DNA of 64,000 nucleotides, taken from NCBI RefSeq assembly GCF_015207705.1, contig NZ_JADEWI010000002.1:206894-270893 (forward strand). Direction: 5' to 3'. This document shows positions 45,036 to 52,229 of the stretch, one piece after another. A program made the translations under genes and the position numbers. How positions within the stretch are numbered: position 1 is the first letter of the stretch; each line of letters begins with the position of its first letter. The DNA is from Nostoc sp. LEGE 06077. Its GTDB lineage: Bacteria; Cyanobacteriota; Cyanobacteriia; Cyanobacteriales; Nostocaceae. Below the pieces are notes generated by a model. The model worked only from the letters and a program-made list of their open reading frames with translations, was not told the DNA's origin and did no database searches.

Positions 45036-45156
45036 GCAAGGAACTCAAGTTCCTTGCTCATAGCAAAAGTCATCTTCAGATGACTAAAATATACCCCAAC
45101 TTTTTGAGTCTACTTAAGTAGACTTGAGTTATTAGCCTTGAACTTGAGTTCAAGGC
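45036..45156. repeat. Array of four perfect palindromes
   Basis: Arms: 45036-45045 / 45048-45057 (GCAAGGAACT core), 45068-45075 / 45078-45085 (AGTCATCT), 45107-45115 / 45116-45124 (AGTCTACTT), 45135-45143 / 45148-45156 (GCCTTGAAC). All pair perfectly with loops of 0-4 bases, within 121 bp and about 130 bp upstream of modA. A weaker GGG...CCC hairpin follows. No transposase is nearby. Confidence 0.75.
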
Positions 45157-45285
45157 GGGTGACGAAGCCCACGTTCACTGATTTTTCAGAAATCAAATAT
45201 TTTTTGTGTATTTAAATAATTTACTGTTACTTACCAACTTTTCTCGTGTTAGGTTGGTAAATAACAGATGAATTAAAAACTGGAA

Positions 45286-46104
45286 ATGAGTCCTCAACGC
45301 ATTTTAGCTTTTACTTGTTGGTTATTTTTTGCTTGCTTGTTAGTTATTGGCTGTAATCAAACAAATACACCCAACTCGGCGATAACTGCTAGTCCAACAT
45401 CCCAAACTACTTTTTTAACCATCTCAGCCGCAGCTAGTCTCAAGGACGCACTCACAGCGATCAAACCAATTTACAACCAAGTAAAACCAAGCGTTAACCT
45501 AACATACAATTTTGGTTCCTCTGGTGCTTTGCAGCAGCAAATTGAACAAGGTGCAAAAGTTGATGTTTTCATCTCCGCCGCGACTAAACAAATAGATGCA
45601 CTTGATCAAAAAGGTTTATTAGTTGATGGTACAAAGAGGAATTTATTAACCAATCAATTAGTTTTAATTGCTCCACAAAACTCTACAAATATATCAGATT
45701 TTCCAGATTTAACTTCGCCTCGTGTCAAGAAAATTGCTTTAGGTGAACCAAAAAGTGTACCTGCGGGACAATATGCTCAACAAGTTCTGACTTCGTTAAA
45801 AATTGCTGACAAAATTAAAAATAAAGTTGTTTACGCTAAAGATGTACGTCAAGCTCTAAATTATGTAGAGTCAGGTAATGCTAGTGCAGGTTTAGTTTAT
45901 CTTTCTGATGCCAAAAGTACTGCAAAAGTCAAAATCATCACTACTGCACCAGAAAATAGTCATTCCCCTATTTTATATCCGATCGCAGTACTTAAAAGCA
46001 GTAAAAATATTGATGTTGCCAAGGATTTTGAGCAATTTTTATCTAGTAGTAATCAAGCTAAAAATGTGTTTAAAAAACAAGAATTTGCTGTAGTAGGAAA
46101 TTGA
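45286..46104 (+). CDS. modA: Molybdate ABC transporter, substrate-binding lipoprotein
   Basis: 272 residues. Lipoprotein signal ends 'LLVIGC' (Cys23). The mature part has ModA features: 'LTISAAASLKDALTAI', 'NFGSSGALQQQIEQGAKVDVF', 'GEPKSVPAGQYAQQVL', 'YVESGNASAGLVYLSDA'. It binds molybdate in the periplasm and delivers it to ModBC encoded next on the same strand. Tungstate is also bound by the family. A MITE-like element lies in the gap to modBC. Confidence 0.93.
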   Translation: MSPQRILAFTCWLFFACLLVIGCNQTNTPNSAITASPTSQTTFLTISAAASLKDALTAIKPIYNQVKPSVNLTYNFGSSGALQQQIEQGAKVDVFISAATKQIDALDQKGLLVDGTKRNLLTNQLVLIAPQNSTNISDFPDLTSPRVKKIALGEPKSVPAGQYAQQVLTSLKIADKIKNKVVYAKDVRQALNYVESGNASAGLVYLSDAKSTAKVKIITTAPENSHSPILYPIAVLKSSKNIDVAKDFEQFLSSSNQAKNVFKKQEFAVVGN

Positions 46105-46199
46105 TATAGCAATTCTATTTGATTTACAAATTTACTCGTCAAGAAAGGGAACAGGGAATAGGAAAAAGATTAGTTTGTTTCTCATTTAGGACTGCTATA
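46105..46199. repeat. MITE-like element between modA and modBC
   Basis: Left end 'TATAGCAATTCTATTTGA' (46105-46122) and right end 'CTCATTTAGGACTGCTATA' (46181-46199) are inverted copies of the same 18-bp end. A third copy stands alone at 8599-8617. The element starts one base after the modA stop and has no ORF. Confidence 0.6.
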
Positions 46200-46242
46200 T
46201 CAGAATTTTATATTTAGATAAAAAATAGATATTTGATAAACT

Positions 46243-48054
46243 ATGCCACAAGATTTATCACCGCTTTGGATATCGCTAAAAACTTCATTATTAGCAACAT
46301 TTATTACTTTTTTTATTGGCATAGCTGCGGCTTATTGGATGCTTAGTTATCGCGGTAAAGCCAAATCTTTAATTGAGAGTATCTTTGTTGCCCCACTGAT
46401 TTTACCCCCGACTGTTGTCGGCTTTTTGTTGCTGTTATTTTTTGGCAAGAATGGGCCTGTGGGGAAACTCATGGAGCCTTTTGATTTGACGATTGTTTTT
46501 ACTTGGTATGGTGCAGCGATCGCCGCGACGGTGGTTTCCTTCCCACTTATGTATAAAACTGCACTGGGAGCTTTTGCACAAATTGATGGTAATTTGTTAC
46601 GGGTGGCGAGAACTCTAGGCGCAAGTGAATCAACCATTTTTTGGCGAATTAGTTTACCTTTAGCCTTACCAGGAATTTTAGCTGCGACGACTTTGGCTTT
46701 TGCCCGTGCGTTGGGTGAATTTGGTGCAACGTTAATGCTGGCTGGGAATATTCCTGGACAAACCCAGACGATTCCAATGGCGATTTATTTCGCTGTGGAA
46801 GCAGGCGCAATGGATGAAGCTTGGTTCTGGGCGATCGCTATTATGGTAATTTCTTTATCAGGGATTTTTGCGGTTAATTTTTGGCAAGAAACCAGAGGTA
46901 AAGGGCGACGCAAGGATGTCGGGACAAGAAGACAAGAAAGACGCGTGGCGGAATCTGCTACTTTATCTACACCAACTTCTGAAGTCGGACTGTTGGTAGA
47001 TATTGAAAAAAAATTGCCCAGTTTTCATTTGCAAGTTTCCTTTAGTACCAACGAACAACCACTAGGATTGTTGGGTGGTTCCGGCGCAGGTAAAAGTATG
47101 ATTCTGCGGTGCATTACGGGAATCGAAACGCCAACTAGAGGGCGAATAGTTTTGAATGGGAGAGTTTTGTTTGATTCTGAAAAGGGAATTAATTTACCTA
47201 GCCGCGATCGCCGCATTGGTTTTTTAGTCCAAAATTATGCCCTGTTCCCGAATATGACTGTGGGGGAAAATATTGCTTTTGGTTTACCTCATGGATTATC
47301 TGCGTCAAGTATGCGCGTACAAATCGAAGAACAACTCATAGCAATGCAATTATCAGGATTAGGCGATCGCTATCCACATCAACTTTCCGGCGGTCAACAA
47401 CAACGGGTAGCATTAGCTAGAGCCTTAGCCAGTCAACCAGAAGCCTTACTATTAGATGAACCTTTTTCCGCCCTCGATACTCATCTGCGTAATCAATTAG
47501 AACAGCAGATGACCGAAACTTTGGCAGATTACCCAGGTGTGGCTTTATTTGTGACTCATAATATGGATGAAGCTTATCGAGTTTGTCCAAACTTATTGGT
47601 ATTAGAACATGGTCAAGCCGTACATTACGGTTCCAAATATGATATTTTCGAGCATCCTGCTAGTGTGAGTGTGGCTCAATTAACTGGCTGTAAAAACTTT
47701 TCTCGCGCTGTGTCTCAAGGAACCCAACGAATACAAGCACTGGATTGGGGTTGTCACCTCGAAGTTGTCCAACCAATTCCTGACGAACTATCTCACGTCG
47801 GGATTCGCGCTCATCAACTGATCTTTTCCTCTGATTCAACTCAAGTTAATACTTTTCCCTGTTGGCTAGTGCGAACCAGTGAAACACCTCATCGAATGAC
47901 ATTATTTTTCAAACTACATACTCCTCCCAATAATCCCCAAGACTATCATCTGCAAGCCGAGGTCTTCAAAGAGAAATGGGTGCAGATTAAAGACAAACCT
48001 TTCCCTTGGTATGTACGTTTAGACCCCATACGTTTGATTTTGATGGAAAGCTAG
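46243..48054 (+). CDS. modBC: Fused molybdate ABC transporter permease-ATPase (ModBC)
   Basis: 603 residues. The N-terminal ~225 residues are the ModB permease: six or so helices, the EAA-like 'ARTLGASESTIFWRISLPLALPGI' loop. A basic linker ('RGKGRRKDVGTRRQERR') leads to the ModC ATPase: Walker A 'GGSGAGKSMIL' near 277, signature 'LSGGQQQRVALARAL', Walker B 'ALLLDEPFSALD', and a C-terminal regulatory region. Fused ModBC is known from cyanobacteria. It imports molybdate with ModA for molybdenum cofactor and, in fixers, nitrogenase. Confidence 0.92.
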   Translation: MPQDLSPLWISLKTSLLATFITFFIGIAAAYWMLSYRGKAKSLIESIFVAPLILPPTVVGFLLLLFFGKNGPVGKLMEPFDLTIVFTWYGAAIAATVVSFPLMYKTALGAFAQIDGNLLRVARTLGASESTIFWRISLPLALPGILAATTLAFARALGEFGATLMLAGNIPGQTQTIPMAIYFAVEAGAMDEAWFWAIAIMVISLSGIFAVNFWQETRGKGRRKDVGTRRQERRVAESATLSTPTSEVGLLVDIEKKLPSFHLQVSFSTNEQPLGLLGGSGAGKSMILRCITGIETPTRGRIVLNGRVLFDSEKGINLPSRDRRIGFLVQNYALFPNMTVGENIAFGLPHGLSASSMRVQIEEQLIAMQLSGLGDRYPHQLSGGQQQRVALARALASQPEALLLDEPFSALDTHLRNQLEQQMTETLADYPGVALFVTHNMDEAYRVCPNLLVLEHGQAVHYGSKYDIFEHPASVSVAQLTGCKNFSRAVSQGTQRIQALDWGCHLEVVQPIPDELSHVGIRAHQLIFSSDSTQVNTFPCWLVRTSETPHRMTLFFKLHTPPNNPQDYHLQAEVFKEKWVQIKDKPFPWYVRLDPIRLILMES

Positions 48055-48094
48055 TAGAGAAAGCCTGAAGTGTCAGTTAGAACTTCGCACATCA

Positions 48095-49912
48095 CTAACG
48101 ATATTGCTTGGCTTGGGTTTCATATAAATAAGCATAACTACTACCTAGTTGGATCAGTTCATTATGAGTACCACTTTCGACAATTGTGCCGTTTTCCATA
48201 ACGTAAATGCGATCGGCCATTTTGACAGTAGACAAGCGATGGCTAATTAAAATCGCCGCTTGATTTTGGATCAGTTGACGGAATTTTTCAAACACTTCAT
48301 ATTCCGCTTTTGGATCCATTGCACTAGTCGGTTCATCTAAAACTATTAACTGAGAATCTCTTAAAAACGCCCGCGCCAAGGCTATTTTTTGCCACTGACC
48401 AACACTTAATTCTTCTCCTTGGTCAAATAATTTACCCAAAATTGTGTCATAACCTTTGGGTAATTTAGTAATTACATCATCTGCACCAGAACGACGCGCC
48501 GCCGTCATAATACTTTCTCGATGAGCGGGCAATTCAATATTAGCTAACCAAATATTTTCTTGAGCAGTAAAGTTATATTTAGCATAGTCTTGAAAAATCA
48601 CGCTGATGTCACGGCGTAATTCGGCAATTTTATAGTCTCTGATATCAACACCATCAATAGTGATGCTACCAGCGGTTGGATCATACAAGCGACACAGCAA
48701 TTTAATTAAAGTCGTTTTTCCCGAACCATTTTCACCAACTAGTGCTACTACTTCTCCTGGTTTAATGTTTAAGTTAATATTATGTAGTGCTTGGCGGGTT
48801 GTAGTGGAATATTGAAAACTCACATCATTAAACACAATACCTGTCTGCATTGGTCGCGGTATTGGTTTGGGATTTACTGAATCAACCAATCTGGGTTTGA
48901 GGTCAAGAAACTCGTAAAGATTACCTAAAAATAAATTATCTTCGTAAAGTGCCGAAATGTTGGCTAATAAACTTTTAATATCGTTCTGTCCTCGTTGTAG
49001 TGCTTGATAATAAAGCACCAAATCACCCAAACGTAGAACTCCGTTGATAGCTTGATAGATAATTAAAGCATAAATAGCAAATATAAGAATACCAGCGATC
49101 GCCTCGGCTGCAAAGTTAGCAATAAAGCGGCGGGTAAAAATTTTCAGACTTTCTTTATAGATTTGTCTGCGGATGCGGAGATACCAATTACTAAAGTAGT
49201 GACCTAAATCAAATAAGCGAATTTCTTTCGCAAATTGGTCTGATGTCAGCATCCAAGCCAAATAAAAACCTTGGCGTTGCATCGGTGTCCATTTGCGCTG
49301 CCAATCATACATAATACGGCTATATTTGACGCGCACTAACATTGCAGGTAACGCAGCCACAAATAAAACACCCAAAATTCCCCAGTGGAGTGTTAGTAAC
49401 AACCCAATCATTGCTACTAGGGAAATACTATTTTGCCCAATCTGTGCTAAACGATTGAGAATTTGTGGTGGTCGATAAGGTGCTTCTTGTTGCGCTCTTT
49501 GTAAGGTATCGTAATATAAGGAATTTTCGTAGTACTCTAGGTCAGCTTCAATAGATTTAGCGTTAATAATTCCTTGCATATAGTCAGTCACCCGTTGAGA
49601 ATGGGCAGTGGTGACTAGTTCTGTTAAGGAGTTAGCCAGAGTAGTTAATAAAGTCACTCCACCAGCTATAACGATTAAAATTAAGACGTTACGAAATGCT
49701 AATGCTTTGTCTGCTAGGCTCACGTTAGCAGCTACGGCATCGATAATGAGTTTCGAGAGATAAATTGAGACTACTGGTAAGATACCTTGAATAGTCAGTA
49801 AGACTACACGGGCGATCGTCCAACCAGGGCTACTTTGCCATACTAAACGCAATGCCGGCAAAAGTCGCAGAGTATTTTGCAGCTTATCTCGAATTTTTTT
49901 GCCTAGTTGCAT
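48095..49912 (-). CDS. ABC transporter (permease + ATPase), likely lasso-peptide exporter
   Basis: 605 residues: about six membrane helices in 1-340 and an ATPase domain with Walker A 'VGENGSGKTTLIKLLCRLYD' near 393, signature 'LSVGQWQKIALARAF' near 500 (LSVGQ rather than LSGGQ) and Walker B 'LIVLDEPTSAMD'. There is no N-terminal C39 peptidase domain, as expected when the leader is cut by a separate B protein. Last gene of the minus-strand cluster, 40 bp after the HprK-like gene; it would export and give immunity to the product (inference from lasso clusters, D role). Confidence 0.85.
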   Translation of the reverse strand: MQLGKKIRDKLQNTLRLLPALRLVWQSSPGWTIARVVLLTIQGILPVVSIYLSKLIIDAVAANVSLADKALAFRNVLILIVIAGGVTLLTTLANSLTELVTTAHSQRVTDYMQGIINAKSIEADLEYYENSLYYDTLQRAQQEAPYRPPQILNRLAQIGQNSISLVAMIGLLLTLHWGILGVLFVAALPAMLVRVKYSRIMYDWQRKWTPMQRQGFYLAWMLTSDQFAKEIRLFDLGHYFSNWYLRIRRQIYKESLKIFTRRFIANFAAEAIAGILIFAIYALIIYQAINGVLRLGDLVLYYQALQRGQNDIKSLLANISALYEDNLFLGNLYEFLDLKPRLVDSVNPKPIPRPMQTGIVFNDVSFQYSTTTRQALHNINLNIKPGEVVALVGENGSGKTTLIKLLCRLYDPTAGSITIDGVDIRDYKIAELRRDISVIFQDYAKYNFTAQENIWLANIELPAHRESIMTAARRSGADDVITKLPKGYDTILGKLFDQGEELSVGQWQKIALARAFLRDSQLIVLDEPTSAMDPKAEYEVFEKFRQLIQNQAAILISHRLSTVKMADRIYVMENGTIVESGTHNELIQLGSSYAYLYETQAKQYR

Positions 49913-49952
49913 ATTTAAAATGGCGATCGCACTAAATTTAATTTCTTAAACT

Positions 49953-50840
49953 TTAGATTGTAACGGGAGATAGGTTCCCTTGAACAAGTTCATTTTCTAC
50001 TAACTTCACCAAATCAGGCAGTGCCGCTAACGAACGTTGCCGTCGTAAACTATAAATCGGCACTTGTTGAACTACACTCATACATTGCCTAAAATGTTCT
50101 TTGAGGAATTCTGGTGCAGTCAAGGCTTGCATTTCTCTGGAATGGCGGACTAATTCACCAAAGCTTTGTTTTGCTTCTAAAGGAACTATTTCTGAGTGAG
50201 TTCCCCAAGCTAAAACATAAATTTTTTGCAGAGGTACAGATTGTTGAAAGAAGCCGTCTTGCAATCGATGAACACGCTTCACCGTTTGGGAATTTAGTAA
50301 AGGTAAGCTTTCTGGTACATGGCCAAAAGAAGCCACCGCATCTGGCCATAGCTTTATTTGCGGAAACCCAGGAATTACTAGCGGTTGTTTTCCACCGACT
50401 TGAATTGCCAAAACATCATCAGTCAAAATACTGTAGCCGTGAGCATGAAAACATTCTGCTAAAGTTGACTTACCAAAACCTGAGTCAGCCATAAAGGCCA
50501 CAGCACTACCATCAATGACTACACTACTAGCATGAAGTACTAACAAACCCCTCTGCCTTAGTAATACACAAATAATCACACCCAGCAGAAAAGTCCGGAT
50601 TATTGCCTCATCAATACCAGGGTTGGGGTCAATGACAATTTCTTTACCGTCTTTCACTAACACCATACCGAATTCAGCAATTGTAGCTAATAGGTAGTTA
50701 CCACCATCACTACGCTTTTGTTGTGGTTCATTTAGCTTACCCAAGCGGATAACTACATCTGCTGGTTTATCGCTGGGGATGAGCTCAGGTAGGGGTAATT
50801 CGGAGTGAATGCCTAAGTTATATGCTGTGTAAACGTACAT
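49953..50840 (-). CDS. HprK-like kinase of a lasso-type RiPP cluster
   Basis: 295 residues. P-loop 'ADSGFGKSTLAE' near 118 (first Gly replaced by Ala) and 'ILTDDVLAIQ' near 140 match the HPr kinase/phosphorylase fold. 'GLLVLHASSVV' before the P-loop is also characteristic. In lasso clusters such as paeninodin, HprK homologues phosphorylate a C-terminal Ser of the precursor. Here the precursors end in Arg or Asn, so the target is open. Located between precursor genes and exporter. Confidence 0.78.
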   Translation of the reverse strand: MYVYTAYNLGIHSELPLPELIPSDKPADVVIRLGKLNEPQQKRSDGGNYLLATIAEFGMVLVKDGKEIVIDPNPGIDEAIIRTFLLGVIICVLLRQRGLLVLHASSVVIDGSAVAFMADSGFGKSTLAECFHAHGYSILTDDVLAIQVGGKQPLVIPGFPQIKLWPDAVASFGHVPESLPLLNSQTVKRVHRLQDGFFQQSVPLQKIYVLAWGTHSEIVPLEAKQSFGELVRHSREMQALTAPEFLKEHFRQCMSVVQQVPIYSLRRQRSLAALPDLVKLVENELVQGNLSPVTI

Positions 50841-50943
50841 CTAAAATATTACTCGATGACTACTGAAAAACTATTTTTGGTTATGCAAAACTCAATTTTA
50901 TTAATATTTTTGAATTGACAAAGCTCTGACAATCTGTAATAAA

Positions 50944-51101
50944 GGAAGCCATCAGGAAAGTTATTTCCTGATGTTTCCAAACATTTCATTTAAGTTTTGC
51001 AGTAGTCCTAAAAAGCTCTATTTTCTAGGACTACTGAAGCTTATCCTAGCTCTGGAGTATATTTGGGTGTAATAGTAATACCTTATATTTACTATTACAC
51101 C
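50944..51101 (-). terminator. Three consecutive hairpins after precursor gene 1
   Basis: Perfect stems GGTGTAATAGTAA / complement (51066-51078 / 51089-51101, 13 bp) and CAGTAGTCCTA / complement (51000-51010 / 51026-51036, 11 bp), and a near-perfect one at 50944-50978. T-runs are poor on the minus strand, so partial termination or mRNA protection is more likely than full termination. They separate precursors from kinase and exporter genes. Confidence 0.6.
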
Positions 51102-51119
51102 TATAACTCAGCTAGATTT

Positions 51120-51299
51120 TTATCTTGGAAGGGGAACAAGTACCCCATCTTGGGAACCACTTCTTCCTACGCTTGAGCCGGGGAAAGTTTGATTGCCGAC
51201 TTGGAAAGTATCCTCTCTTCCTGGTGTACCAAAAGCATGGGTAACGTCTTCAACACTACCGTAGTTTGTTAATTTGGGAGCTTCGTAAGATTTTTTCAT
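51120..51299 (-). CDS. Lasso-type precursor peptide 1
   Basis: 59 residues, read by hand. AGGAG lies 8-12 bp before ATG 51299. Leader 'MKKSYEAPKLTNYGSVEDVT' carries the lasso recognition pattern Y-x2-P-x-L-x3-G-x5-T (Tyr5, Pro8, Leu10, Gly14, Thr20). It continues 'HAFGTPGREDTFQVGNQ' with Asp30, and ends 'RSGSQDGVLVPLPR'. If Thr20 is the usual position -2, the core starts at Ala22 and Asp30 is position 9. A second possible ring is G45-D51 near the C-terminus (7-residue ring). Neither is proven. Confidence 0.8.
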   Translation of the reverse strand: MKKSYEAPKLTNYGSVEDVTHAFGTPGREDTFQVGNQTFPGSSVGRSGSQDGVLVPLPR

Positions 51300-51466
51300 T
51301 GTTTAGGTCTCCTGTTGGTTTTGTTTATTTATTACTAAACTAGATATTGGCTTTGAAACATTCACCAAATCAGTCTAGGTAGGAGCAGGCTGAAACTGCA
51401 CTGCCCCTAGTCCGACTTATGGTTTAATCTTGGGTATGATTTAGCTAAAGAGCAAGTATTAAATAT

Positions 51467-51661
51467 TTATCTTCCTCGGCCGTTACGTATAGGAATGAGT
51501 ATTCCATCACCCGCAGAACCACTCAGCCCTAGTACTGAACCAGGAAACGTATTATTCCCGACTTGGAAAGTATCAGCCGAACCATCGTCACCAAAAGCAT
51601 TAGTAACATCTTGAACATTACCGTAATTCATTATTTCTGGCGCTTCGTAAGCTTTTTTCAT
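51467..51661 (-). CDS. Lasso-type precursor peptide 2
   Basis: 64 residues. Leader 'MKKAYEAPEIMNYGNVQDVT' has the same Y-x2-P-x-I-x3-G-x5-T pattern. It continues 'NAFGDDGSADTFQVGNN' with Asp30 conserved and ends 'GSAGDGILIPIRNGRGR', longer and more basic than its siblings. Asp52 with Gly45 would give an 8-residue ring if the core started late. AGAGG lies upstream of ATG 51661. Confidence 0.82.
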   Translation of the reverse strand: MKKAYEAPEIMNYGNVQDVTNAFGDDGSADTFQVGNNTFPGSVLGLSGSAGDGILIPIRNGRGR

Positions 51662-51943
51662 ATTTTCTGCCTCTTGCTTGCTTTGTTTATCTTTTGCGGG
51701 AATATCTAGCCGTATTCATTTAGGGTAGGTCATCAATATTGATTACTCAAAGCCTTATAGCTAGTGCATTTTTCAGTAATTTGCTATCAATATTGGTTTG
51801 GAGATCCTCCCCAATTCAGTCTAGGTAGGAGCAGGCTAAAAATGCACTGCCCCTAGTCAGACCTATGGTTTATTTGGTGATGATTTAGCCAAAGAGCGAG
51901 TGTAACAAATTACCGAATTGGTATTGTTTCATCGTCCTTTATC
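51662..51943. other. Spacer between precursor genes 2 and 3
   Basis: 282 bases holding the second copy of the C-gene tail (about 51788-51900) and the leader of precursor 2 (51662-51780). No separate gene is visible. Confidence 0.5.
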
Positions 51944-52123
51944 CTAGTTGGGAATGAGTACCCCATTTTGGGAACCGCTGAGTCCAATAGTTGAACCAGG
52001 AACAGGAGTAGGATTACTTCCAATTAGGAAGGTATCTCTTCCACCTGCGCTACCAAAAGCATTGGTAATGTTTTGAACACTACCGTAGTTTGTGAGTTGA
52101 GGAGCTTCGTAAGCTTTTTTCAT
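51944..52123 (-). CDS. Lasso-type precursor peptide 3
   Basis: 59 residues, read by hand. AGGAG upstream of ATG 52123. Leader 'MKKAYEAPQLTNYGSVQNIT' conserves the recognition pattern. It continues 'NAFGSAGGRDTFLIGSN' with Asp30 and ends 'LSGSQNGVLIPN'. The late acidic residue of precursors 1 and 2 is Asn here, and there is no Asp/Glu after Asp30, so only Asp30 can be the macrolactam acceptor in this peptide. Confidence 0.78.
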   Translation of the reverse strand: MKKAYEAPQLTNYGSVQNITNAFGSAGGRDTFLIGSNPTPVPGSTIGLSGSQNGVLIPN

Positions 52124-52229
52124 TGTTAGGTCTCCTGTTGTTTTTGTTTATTTCTTGCTGGACTAGATATTGGCTTTGCGATATTCACCAATTCAGCCTA
52201 GGTAGGAGCAGGCTAAAAATGCACTACCC

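Larger units (their letters stand above)
44527..45285. other. Gene-poor 759-bp region with terminators and palindromes
   Basis: No credible protein gene lies here. The region holds two plus-strand terminators without an upstream plus-strand gene (44694-44722 and 44877-44902), a possible promoter TTGACA near 44751, a palindrome cluster (45036-45156), and the modA promoter region. Confidence 0.5.

Noticed and set aside
44783..45073. 96-codon minus-strand frame
   Set aside because: It spans a terminator and a palindrome, has no ribosome site and an unlikely residue composition; treated as non-coding.
45036..45156. Possible CRISPR array
   Set aside because: The four palindromes differ from each other, so there is no constant repeat with variable spacers.
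51662..51943. A fourth precursor gene between precursors 2 and 3
   Set aside because: Only the duplicated C-gene tail and a leader region are there; no MKK start or Y-x2-P motif.
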